Shown here piece after piece: positions 23,985 through 31,374 of a stretch of DNA of 37,558 bases. Position numbers and translations under genes: made by a program. Positions within the stretch are counted from its first letter, which is position 1, and each line of letters starts with the position of its first letter. Location: the NCBI GenBank assembly GCA_024689485.1, contig JAILDK010000040.1:1-37558 (forward strand), in the 5' to 3' direction. The notes beneath the pieces were generated by a model. It was not told where the DNA came from. It saw only the letters and a program-made list of their open reading frames with translations, and did no database searches. The DNA comes from Fibrobacter sp. (GTDB lineage: Bacteria > Fibrobacterota > Fibrobacteria > Fibrobacterales > Fibrobacteraceae).

Positions 23985-25243
23985 AGCGCCTGTTCCAGAT
24001 TCTTGCGGCGACATGCCTTTTTGCAGGCGCCGTTTTTGCCGAAGACGTTTATTTTCGCGAACCCTTTACCCTGTGGCAGGATCCCGAAATTTTAGTGTGG
24101 ACTCCGGATTCCGCAGCACCGATCGACCCGCGTGAATTCGCCCTTTCGTTAAAGCGCAACAACAGCGGAATCGGAAGCCCGTCCGTGCGCATCGCGGGCG
24201 AACTGGAACGCGATTCAAGCGCCATCCTTTACGCCGCTTGGCTAAAGAACAATCTGCTCCCGGGAATCCCGGCAGAACTTTTGAAAGCCCGTGAAGCGAA
24301 AATGCAGTCCCGCCTTGCCGCCATCGAAGACAAGTACATTCTGTACATGACAAAGAACGGGAACACGCTCACACTCGCCCTTTTTGACGAAACAAGCTAT
24401 TCCCCCAAAGCGGCCGGTTCCTTACCGTTCCTCAGCGACAAGGTTGCCCTCGGCGACGCAATCGCCGAAATGTTCTTTGGCGGCAGCACAAACCGCCGTT
24501 TGACGAAAGAAGAACGGGCCAAAAAAGCGGTAGAGCCTAACGAATACTACTCCAAGATTCCGACTTTTAGAGGTTTCTTCGGCGTCGCGGGCGGTTACAC
24601 GCAGGCGCAAATTCCGCTCACTCCCGACAGCTGGTACAGGCGCAAGCTGAACAGCAAAATCAAGAATTACCGCAACACGCAGGATTCCCTTTCGCTGTGG
24701 AATTTTATTGAAGACTCTTCCCCGCTTTTGAACGTTTATGCGGGCGGCACTTGGTTTGACTTTATCGGTTCGGAAATCTTTTTGCGTTTTTCGGAACACG
24801 ATGCAAAGATCGATGAAAAGGATACGATTTACAACGAACTCGATTATTGGAAGTTCTACCGTTTTGAAATCGGGCTGAGCCTAATGCTTTCTTACCGCTT
24901 CCCGGTGCACAAGAACGTGACGCTTGTGCCGCACGGTTCCCTGGGATTTATTTACAGCTTCCTTTCGGAATCGATCGATACCAAGAGCGGTTACAAGGCT
25001 TCGGGCGCCTACAAGGCGCGTATCGAATTCAAGGACTTTTACAAAGGCGCGATTCTTGCCGTCGGCATGCGGACGATTCTCTTAGACCATTACGGCATCG
25101 ATCTGCGGGCGGGCATCGCCGGCCGCGGTCGCATTCTCGACAGAGAACCTTCCGTGGATGCGGTCGCCGAGCCTACGGTCATCGGCGGTTCTACGATTGA
25201 CTGCTTTATTCAGCTCGGTCTCGAATACCACTGGTCGCTTTAA
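23981..25243 (+). CDS. Exported outer-membrane-like protein of unknown function
   Basis: A 420-residue protein with signal peptide at about 1-20 (ending AVFAE). Residues 25-190 are a mixed periplasmic-type region. From about residue 195 (FRGFFGVAGGYTQAQIPL) to the end the sequence alternates amphipathic strands, such as LLNVYAGGTWFDFIGSEIFLRFSEHD, FEIGLSLMLSYRF, GAILAVGMRTILLDHYG and a final FIQLGLEYHWSL, as in an outer-membrane beta-barrel with an aromatic near the C-terminus. No named family is recognised. The start overlaps the lipoprotein stop (ATGA). It converges with the gene ending at 25255. Confidence 0.75.
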   Translation: MKRLFQILAATCLFAGAVFAEDVYFREPFTLWQDPEILVWTPDSAAPIDPREFALSLKRNNSGIGSPSVRIAGELERDSSAILYAAWLKNNLLPGIPAELLKAREAKMQSRLAAIEDKYILYMTKNGNTLTLALFDETSYSPKAAGSLPFLSDKVALGDAIAEMFFGGSTNRRLTKEERAKKAVEPNEYYSKIPTFRGFFGVAGGYTQAQIPLTPDSWYRRKLNSKIKNYRNTQDSLSLWNFIEDSSPLLNVYAGGTWFDFIGSEIFLRFSEHDAKIDEKDTIYNELDYWKFYRFEIGLSLMLSYRFPVHKNVTLVPHGSLGFIYSFLSESIDTKSGYKASGAYKARIEFKDFYKGAILAVGMRTILLDHYGIDLRAGIAGRGRILDREPSVDAVAEPTVIGGSTIDCFIQLGLEYHWSL

Positions 25244-25254
25244 AAAAAACGCCA

Positions 25255-26040
25255 TCAATAAAGCAAAACGGCCCCTGTACGTAACTTTCTCCAATCGCCG
25301 TTGTTCATCAATTTTCTAGGACTGTATTCAGCATAGAAGCCAATTGGATACTTCATTTTAATTAAAGCATTGAAGCCTAAGGTCATTACATCGACTCGTT
25401 TGGCATAAGCCGGTAAATTTTCCTTCCCATGTGTTTCGCTCATAATATCCAAGTAAATACCATATCCTTTTACAGTTGACCCACCACTATTCAACGCCAT
25501 CCGTTCATAGTTTGCATAGGCACCAAAGGCAAACTTCTCTCCGATATCAATCATGGCACCGCCACCAAAATTATAGAGAATAAATCCATCAAAGCGCCCA
25601 AAGGAATCATCAGCCTCCGGCTCATAGTCATCATCCTGTTCATTGGGGTAGAAGCCTCCCACAAACGAAACGCCTGCGCCAAAATAAACCGGTCCTACCC
25701 ACTGTACAAAGCTAGGGCGAATTCCTATATCCAACGGTATCGTCATTGGGACCGAAAGAAAGATACCTCCTTTTTGCCCTTGAAGAGAATAGTTTAACGA
25801 TATGAGACTTGCTCTCAAATTTAAGGAACCACCCTCATAGGATACATCATGATGAGGCGTGTGAATCATATCTTTGTTTGTTGAAGCATACATTATTCCG
25901 ACTTCAGCAATACGATACTTTTTTTCATCCGTCGAATACTTTACTGCGGTGGCTTCTCCCACCATATTTCCAGAGGAGGTTACGGCGCATCCTGTAAGAG
26001 CACAAGCAATCACAAATAAAAGTATTCTATCTTTGTACAT
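25255..26040 (-). CDS. AT-rich lipoprotein, beta-barrel-like
   Basis: A 261-residue lipoprotein with lipobox LTGC and the lipidated Cys at residue 18. The mature part is rich in Gly and aromatics in alternating strands (GPVYFGAGVSFVGGFY, FILYNFGGGAMIDIGEKFAFGAYANYERMAL, ending RTGAVLLY). No family is recognised. Codon use is clearly more AT-rich than in its neighbours, with many A/T third positions, which suggests recent acquisition or relaxed selection. A strong CAGGAG Shine-Dalgarno sequence precedes the ATG. A 62-residue ORF overlaps its 5' end. Confidence 0.75.
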   Translation of the reverse strand: MYKDRILLFVIACALTGCAVTSSGNMVGEATAVKYSTDEKKYRIAEVGIMYASTNKDMIHTPHHDVSYEGGSLNLRASLISLNYSLQGQKGGIFLSVPMTIPLDIGIRPSFVQWVGPVYFGAGVSFVGGFYPNEQDDDYEPEADDSFGRFDGFILYNFGGGAMIDIGEKFAFGAYANYERMALNSGGSTVKGYGIYLDIMSETHGKENLPAYAKRVDVMTLGFNALIKMKYPIGFYAEYSPRKLMNNGDWRKLRTGAVLLY

Positions 26041-26215
26041 TTGCGTACTCCTGATTTAAAACAACTCCTCTCCTCACGAAGACATCCCACCGTGCATTGC
26101 GAAGGCCCGCGCCCTGAAGCAATCTAAAACGCAGTTCCAAACTATAAACAGGAAACATACGGGTAACCTCCAAACCAAACAAGCCCAAAACAATGAATAC
26201 CCCAAAAAGATACAT
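26027..26215 (-). CDS. Possible small membrane protein (62 residues)
   Basis: An ORF with an N-terminal hydrophobic helix (MYLFGVFIVLGLFGLEV) and a basic tail. It shares the AT-rich composition of the lipoprotein gene and overlaps its start by 14 nt, an arrangement seen for coupled genes. There is no Shine-Dalgarno sequence; CTATAATG directly at the start is as easily a -10 element for the lipoprotein. It may therefore be only the lipoprotein's leader. Low confidence. Confidence 0.3.
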   Translation of the reverse strand: MYLFGVFIVLGLFGLEVTRMFPVYSLELRFRLLQGAGLRNARWDVFVRRGVVLNQEYANVQR

Positions 26216-26243
26216 TATAGCGGAACAAATATTCTCAAGTTAC

Positions 26244-26279
26244 AAAAAAAGAAGAACCCAGCAAGGATGCCGGGTTCTT
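26244..26279 (-). terminator. Rho-independent terminator after the Na/Pi symporter gene
   Basis: The inverted repeat AAGAACCC (26252-26259) / GGGTTCTT (26272-26279), with two further inner G-C pairs and a short loop, is followed on the minus strand by CTTTTTTTG. It lies about 45 nt past the stop codon of the Na/Pi symporter. Confidence 0.85.
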
Positions 26280-26324
26280 TTCAATTTGATGACTTAACCC
26301 TTTTCCGCCGAGCGGAGTTTTTCC

Positions 26325-28013
26325 TTAGCGGGAAACTTCGTCGACGATTTCGGAGCCGAGAGCCTGCGTTGCCGTGACCAAGTGTTCCTTGATCTTGCGG
26401 TACGTGCCAAGCAAGTCGGTAAAGGTTGTCGTGAGCAGCGGATCTTCGCTGACTTCGGCGACGTGGCCCCAGTGCTTTGCGCGGCAGTCACGGACCTGTT
26501 CCGTAATTTCATGTCCCTGGCGACGGACAGCGGCAAGCGTGCGAACGTCGTGGGAATCGTTCAAGACGACTGCGACGTCGTCGGAAAGTTCCGACACAGC
26601 ATCGTGCAGCGAAATCAAGCTTTCCTGGTGCAGCTTGTCGAATGCGACATTGTGATCGCGCAGGCGCAGGCAAAGCTTTAACGCCTGAGTCACGTAGTCG
26701 GATGCGGTTTCGAGATCGTCGCTCATGCGGAGCTGGCGTTCTGCATCGTTTGCAATGCTCTTGGAAACGCTCGTCGAAAGAAGACCCGTGAGGAAGCTGA
26801 TGACTTCGGTCTGAGCCATGTCGAGCTTTTCTTCGGCTTCAAAGATGCGTTCCACAACCTTCTTGTCTGCCTTGCCTTCCAAAACAAGGCGCAGATCCTT
26901 GAGCATGTCACGAACCGTATCGTTCATCATGTTCATTTCACGGGCAGACTGCGTAATCGCAGCGAACGGGGACTTGATGAGAGCCGGGTCGAGCTTCGTC
27001 ACCACAGCGTGCTTCGGCACCACCTTGTTCGGGAAGAGCTTGTCCAAGAGCGCCGGAATCTTGCTCGTAAACGGCAATACGACGAGGGTGTTCACAATAT
27101 TGAAAGTCGTGTGGTAAAGCGCAATTGCAAGAGTCACGTTCTTCGGATCGTCCGGATTCGCCATGCCGAAAGCCGTGTGCAAAAGCCAACGCATACCGGC
27201 CATCGTCGGTTCAAAGAGGAGCGTCACCCAAATCACACCGAAGATGTTGAAGAACAAATGGAAGAAAGCCGCACGACGAGCGTGGCGGGAAGTATTCGCC
27301 GCAATCATCAAAGCGGAGATCGTACAACCGATGTTCTGGCCGAGCACGAGAGCCGCAGCCGTATTGAAGCCGATCAAGCCCTGGGAAGCGAGCACAATCG
27401 TCACACCGAGAGAAGCGGAGCTCGACTGCATGATCGTCGCCATGAGGAAGCCCACCAAGATGCAGGCGCAAATGCTCAGAATATTGTTCGCATTAAAGAC
27501 CGCGAGAGCGTTCAAAAAGTCCTGGTTGTTCGAAACCGGGGCAAGCGAAACCTTCATCGCCGCAAGACCGACAAAAACAAGACCCACACCCAAAAGGGCG
27601 AGGGCCGAATACTTGATACGTTCTTTTTTAGCAAAGCAGTAAACCAGGGCACAGGCACCGGCGAGAGGCATCCCGTACTGGTCCATGTGAAGAACCAGGA
27701 CCCAGCCCGTGATCGTCGTACCGATATTTGCACCCATGATCACGCCGAGAGTCTGGGACAGCTGCATGATACCGGCGTTTACAAAACCGATGACCATCGC
27801 CATCGTCACGGCACTGGACTGTACAAGACAGGTCACGCCCATGCCGACTAGAACACCTAGAACGCAGTGGTTCGTGACCTTACTAATGAGTTTTTGGAGG
27901 GTCGGGCCAGCGATCGTTTGTAGGCCCATCGAAAGGAATCGTAAACCGAGGAGGAAAATACCCGCGCCACCGATGAGGAAGATGACGCACTGAGCAATTT
28001 GCGAGAACAACAT
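26325..28013 (-). CDS. Na/Pi-cotransporter family protein with PhoU-like C-terminus
   Basis: A 562-residue membrane protein. The N-terminal two thirds carry the paired Na/Pi cotransporter (PF02690-type) repeats, each with a QSS motif (LVQSSAVTMAMVIGF near residue 65 and MQSSSASLGVTIVLAS near 195). The opening GGAGIFLLGLRFLSMGLQ is typical. The last 210 residues are a long helical PhoU-like domain (MNDTVRDMLKDLRLVLEGKADKK, SDDLETASDYVTQALKL). It probably imports phosphate with sodium; the PhoU part suggests regulation. The ATG at 28013 has AAGGATG upstream, so unlike many neighbours this mRNA has a true leader. Confidence 0.92.
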   Translation of the reverse strand: MLFSQIAQCVIFLIGGAGIFLLGLRFLSMGLQTIAGPTLQKLISKVTNHCVLGVLVGMGVTCLVQSSAVTMAMVIGFVNAGIMQLSQTLGVIMGANIGTTITGWVLVLHMDQYGMPLAGACALVYCFAKKERIKYSALALLGVGLVFVGLAAMKVSLAPVSNNQDFLNALAVFNANNILSICACILVGFLMATIMQSSSASLGVTIVLASQGLIGFNTAAALVLGQNIGCTISALMIAANTSRHARRAAFFHLFFNIFGVIWVTLLFEPTMAGMRWLLHTAFGMANPDDPKNVTLAIALYHTTFNIVNTLVVLPFTSKIPALLDKLFPNKVVPKHAVVTKLDPALIKSPFAAITQSAREMNMMNDTVRDMLKDLRLVLEGKADKKVVERIFEAEEKLDMAQTEVISFLTGLLSTSVSKSIANDAERQLRMSDDLETASDYVTQALKLCLRLRDHNVAFDKLHQESLISLHDAVSELSDDVAVVLNDSHDVRTLAAVRRQGHEITEQVRDCRAKHWGHVAEVSEDPLLTTTFTDLLGTYRKIKEHLVTATQALGSEIVDEVSR

Positions 28014-28164
28014 TGTTAGTTCATCCTTATTGGAGATGCCAAACGCATCTGATGTGTTATTTGATCGTCCATTGTGGTTATTCCAAATTTAGAATTTCAA
28101 ATAACGCCTTCCGAGGGATTCTTTACAGATTTTTTACTTGCTCCACTTGTTTTTTACAAAAGAA
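28014..28164. other. Intergenic leader/promoter region of the Na/Pi symporter
   Basis: About 150 nt between the symporter start codon and the coaE terminator. It holds the Shine-Dalgarno sequence of the symporter and AT-rich DNA suitable for a promoter, but I cannot place a specific -10 box. No small ORF here looks genuine. Confidence 0.4.
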
Positions 28165-28184
28165 ATTCCGCCGCGAGGCGGAAT
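28165..28184 (-). terminator. Rho-independent terminator after coaE
   Basis: A perfect 8-bp stem, ATTCCGCC (28165-28172) with GGCGGAAT (28177-28184), encloses a GCGA loop. On the minus strand it is followed by TTTCTTTTG. It starts 3 nt past the coaE stop codon. Confidence 0.9.
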
Positions 28185-28187
28185 GTT

Positions 28188-28775
28188 TCAAATTTGGGCT
28201 TTTTTGAGAACAAGAGCCTGCAATTCGGTCAAGCTTCCCCAGTTATCGATATATTCATAGTGGTCGTTCGGCGGAAGCGGGTCCAGAGCCTGGATTTGCA
28301 TGCGGCGGAGGGCATCTTCCTTCGAAAGCCCGCGTTTTTGGAGCCTTTCGAGGCGAATGTTGTCCGGAGCCTGTACCACCCAAATTTCTGCCAAATTTTT
28401 GGAAAATTCGGGCCATTTGAAGAGCAAGGCCCCTTCCACGGCGGCGATTTTCGGCGGATTTTCGGAATTTTCAATCCATTTGAGCTTGTTTTCGGCGTCT
28501 TTTTGGAGTATTGGATAGACAATTCCTTCCAAATCCTTGAGGGATTTCGGGTCTTTGAAGACCTGGGAAGCGAGAGCGGCCCGGTCCACGACGCCGTTTT
28601 GGACGCAAATCGCCCCGAAGCGCTCGGAAATTTTCGTGCGCAGTTCCTCGGATTCCGCGTAGAGCCTGTGCATTTCCACGTCTAGATCCAGCACAAAGGC
28701 GCCCTTTTCTGCAAGCAGGACTCCGACGGCACTTTTGCCAGAACCGATTTTACCGCAAATTCCAATCTTTTTCAT
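28188..28775 (-). CDS. coaE: Dephospho-CoA kinase
   Basis: A 195-residue P-loop kinase for the last step of coenzyme A synthesis. The Walker A motif is GKIGSGKSAVG at residues 7-17, followed by DLDVEMHRLY. The family blocks VEGALLFKWPEFSKN and IWVVQAPDNIRLERLQKRGLSKEDALRRMQIQ are present, the latter holding the lid arginines. The length is typical. The predicted mRNA starts at the ATG itself. It is divergent from purC across a 29-bp symmetric promoter and ends at a strong hairpin terminator. Confidence 0.96.
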   Translation of the reverse strand: MKKIGICGKIGSGKSAVGVLLAEKGAFVLDLDVEMHRLYAESEELRTKISERFGAICVQNGVVDRAALASQVFKDPKSLKDLEGIVYPILQKDAENKLKWIENSENPPKIAAVEGALLFKWPEFSKNLAEIWVVQAPDNIRLERLQKRGLSKEDALRRMQIQALDPLPPNDHYEYIDNWGSLTELQALVLKKAQI

Positions 28776-28804
28776 GCCCGGAATTTAACTAAATTTTTAG
28801 CACT
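28776..28804. promoter_or_regulatory. Symmetric bidirectional promoter between coaE and purC
   Basis: The 29-bp gap holds the inverted repeat AATTTA-AC-TAAATT (28782-28795). Read leftward, TAAATT (28787-28782) predicts transcription start at 28775, the A of the coaE ATG. Read rightward, TAAATT (28790-28795) predicts a start at 28802, three bases before the purC ATG. Neither gene has a Shine-Dalgarno sequence. Confidence 0.5.
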
Positions 28805-29689
28805 ATGAGCTTAAAATTCGATACTCCGATTACTGATGTCCCACTGTTCCACCAGGGTAAAGTACGCGACATGTACGACCTGGGCGACAGCTTCCTGATG
28901 GTCGCAAGCGACCGCCTTTCCGCATTCGACGTGGTGCTCCCCACTCCGATTACGGGCAAGGGTAAAATTCTTAACCAGCTTTCGCTCTTCTGGTTCGAAC
29001 ATCTCGGCATGCCGAACCACCTGATTACGGCGAACGTGGACGAATATCCGGCTGTGCTCCAGAAGTACAAGGATTATCTCCGCGGTCGTTCGATGATCGT
29101 GAAGAAAGCCAAGCGTCACAGTGTGGAATGCATCGTGCGCGGTTACATCGTCGGTTCTGGTTGGAAGGACTACCAGAGAACGGGTAAGATCTGCGGTCAT
29201 ACCCTTCCGGAAGGACTTAAGCTTTGCCAGAAGCTCGAAAAGCCGCTCTACACGCCGAGCACCAAGCCGGACGTGGGCCACGACGAAAACATTTCCTTTG
29301 AACAGACCTTCGACATCGTCGGCGAAAAGGTGGCAACCGATCTTCGCAACCTGTCCCTCGACGTCTACACGAAGGCTCGCGACTATGCGGCTTCCAAGGG
29401 CATCATTCTCGCCGACACCAAGTTCGAATTTGGCGAAATCGACGGCAAGACCGTTTTGATCGACGAAGTCTTGACTCCGGACTCCAGCCGTTACTGGCCG
29501 GCAGACAAGTACCAGGTCGGTAAGAACCAGGAAAGCTTCGACAAGCAGTACGTGCGTGACTGGCTCGAAACTCTCGACTGGGGCAAGACCTACCCGGGTC
29601 CGCAGATTCCGGAAGAAGTCGTGAAGAACACGCTCGCCAAGTACGTGGAAATCTTCGTGCGCCTCACCGGCCGCGAACCGGAACTTTAA
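28805..29689 (+). CDS. purC: Phosphoribosylaminoimidazole-succinocarboxamide synthase PurC
   Basis: A 294-residue SAICAR synthase of purine synthesis, joining CAIR and aspartate with ATP. The N-terminal nucleotide-binding part reads HQGKVRDMYDLGDSFLMVASDRLSAFD. The segment ECIVRGYIVGSGWKDYQRTG and the later VLIDEVLTPDSSRYWPADKY are signature blocks. The length matches the longer family type found in many bacteria and in yeast. It stands alone, with its own promoter and a hairpin terminator 34 nt after the stop. Confidence 0.97.
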   Translation: MSLKFDTPITDVPLFHQGKVRDMYDLGDSFLMVASDRLSAFDVVLPTPITGKGKILNQLSLFWFEHLGMPNHLITANVDEYPAVLQKYKDYLRGRSMIVKKAKRHSVECIVRGYIVGSGWKDYQRTGKICGHTLPEGLKLCQKLEKPLYTPSTKPDVGHDENISFEQTFDIVGEKVATDLRNLSLDVYTKARDYAASKGIILADTKFEFGEIDGKTVLIDEVLTPDSSRYWPADKYQVGKNQESFDKQYVRDWLETLDWGKTYPGPQIPEEVVKNTLAKYVEIFVRLTGREPEL

Positions 29690-29722
29690 TTCCGAAACAA
29701 AACATCGAAAAGCTTCAATAGG

Positions 29723-29749
29723 AAAAGGACTCCAACCGGAGTCCTTTTT
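29723..29749. terminator. Bidirectional hairpin terminator between purC and putP
   Basis: The 11-bp stem AAAAGGACTCC (29723-29733) with GGAGTCCTTTT (29738-29748) encloses an AACC loop. T-runs flank it in both directions (TTTTT on the plus strand; the A-run gives TTTT on the minus strand). It should end purC from the left and putP from the right. Confidence 0.9.
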
Positions 29750-29779
29750 CATTGTACAGCCATCTGCGCCAAAGGAAGT

Positions 29780-31333
29780 TTAGCGAGCTTCCTTTTCGAG
29801 ATCCAAATCGCTCAAACGGGTCGCATCCACCATTTCGAATTCCTTCACGATTTCATCGGAAGGCTTCTTGGTGCAAAGGCTCACCACGACGGCAACCACA
29901 AAGTTCAACACAAAACCCGGCACCAGTTCGTACAGTCCAAAGATCGAGCAGTAGCCCGCAAATCCCGAAAGGTAGAACTTCCACACAAAGGCGACGACAC
30001 CGCCGACGAGCATACCGCTGATCGCCCCCGCAAGATTGATGCGCTTCCAGAAAAGGGCGAGCAGAACGATCGGGCCAAAGGTTGAACCAAAGCCCGCCCA
30101 GGCAAAGCTCACGAGGCTCATGACCACATCGAGGAATCCGCTCGAAGCCCCCGGACGTCCCTGGAACGCAAGATACCCCGCAACAAGAGCGATTACCACC
30201 ACAACGCCACGGCTCACTAGCATCAGTTCCTTGTTGCTTGCATTCTTGTGAATCAAACGCTTGTAAAGGTCATTGCTAAAAGCACTCGCCGAAACCAGAA
30301 GCTGAGAGTCCGCCGTGCTCATAATTGCCGCAAGCACCGCCGACATCATAATCGCCGCAATGACTGTCGGGAACAGGCTCTGGGTCACCACCATAAAAAC
30401 CTTTTCCGGATCATCCAACTGGATTCCATTCTGCATCAAATAATAACGTCCAAAAACAGCGATTAAAATGGAGGCGCCGAGAGAAAGCACGACCCACGTC
30501 ATGGCAATGCGGCGGGAATGCGTGATTTCATCCGGATTCTTGATCGACATAAAGCGCACAAGGATATGCGGCATGCCAAAGTAGCCAAGGCCCCAAGCCA
30601 ACGAGGAAACGATCGAAATCATCGTCACCGCTTTACCCGTCGAAGCATTCGTGAAAATGTTCATCAAGTAAGGATTCACCTTATTCATCGCATCGACCGT
30701 CGGCGCAAAGCCGTCATTCATTTCGCAAATAATCGTCGGCACAAGCAAAAGCGCGATGAGCATCAAAATGCCCTGCACAAAGTCCGTCCAACTCACCGCC
30801 AAAAAGCCGCCGAGGAACGTGTACCCCACGACCACAATCACGCCCACCCAAAGGGAGGTCGTATATTCCCAACCGAAAATCGTCGAGAACAGTTTACCAC
30901 AGCTGACAAATCCCGAAGTCGTGTAGAACAGGAAAAAGATCAAAATAAAAAGTGCGGAAACCACACGGATGATTCCACGCTTGTCCCGGAAGCGGTTCGC
31001 AAAAAAGTCCGGCAGCGTAATGGAATCGTTGCAGTAATACGTGTACTTGCGAAGTCTACGCCCGACGATTTTCCAGTTCACGTATGTCCCGATAACAAGA
31101 CCGATTCCAATCCATGCTTCCGAAAGCCCCGAAAGATAAATCGCGCCAGGAAGGCCCATCAAAAGCCAGCCGCTCATATCGGAGGCTTGAGCGGACATCG
31201 CCACGACCCATTTGTTCATGCCGCGATTGCCGAGATAATAAGAATTCAGGCTGTTCGCTCTGCGGGAGAAGTAAAATCCGATACCGAGCATCATCAACAG
31301 GTAAAGGATGAAAATAACCATCGTAGTCGTCAT
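29780..31333 (-). CDS. putP: Sodium/proline symporter, SSS family
   Basis: A 517-residue transporter of the sodium:solute symporter family with about 13 membrane segments. The PutP-type features are the early FYFSRRANSLNSYYLGNRGMNKW, MSAQASDMSGWLLMGLPGAIY, and VSWTDFVQGILMLIALL. The sodium-site region MSTADSQLLVSASAFSNDLYK is conserved. The best match by pattern is sodium/proline, though related solutes cannot be excluded. GAGGT lies 7 nt before the ATG. It lies 41 nt downstream of the SNF2 gene on the same strand with no terminator, so read-through is possible. Confidence 0.9.
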   Translation of the reverse strand: MTTTMVIFILYLLMMLGIGFYFSRRANSLNSYYLGNRGMNKWVVAMSAQASDMSGWLLMGLPGAIYLSGLSEAWIGIGLVIGTYVNWKIVGRRLRKYTYYCNDSITLPDFFANRFRDKRGIIRVVSALFILIFFLFYTTSGFVSCGKLFSTIFGWEYTTSLWVGVIVVVGYTFLGGFLAVSWTDFVQGILMLIALLLVPTIICEMNDGFAPTVDAMNKVNPYLMNIFTNASTGKAVTMISIVSSLAWGLGYFGMPHILVRFMSIKNPDEITHSRRIAMTWVVLSLGASILIAVFGRYYLMQNGIQLDDPEKVFMVVTQSLFPTVIAAIMMSAVLAAIMSTADSQLLVSASAFSNDLYKRLIHKNASNKELMLVSRGVVVVIALVAGYLAFQGRPGASSGFLDVVMSLVSFAWAGFGSTFGPIVLLALFWKRINLAGAISGMLVGGVVAFVWKFYLSGFAGYCSIFGLYELVPGFVLNFVVAVVVSLCTKKPSDEIVKEFEMVDATRLSDLDLEKEAR

Positions 31334-31374
31334 AGGGACACCTCGTCAAACAAACTTGTCTTCAATAATAGCTT

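Noticed and set aside
26294-26536. 80-residue minus-strand ORF over the symporter 3' end
   Set aside because: It overlaps the real symporter frame and extends towards its terminator, with Ser/Arg shadow composition.
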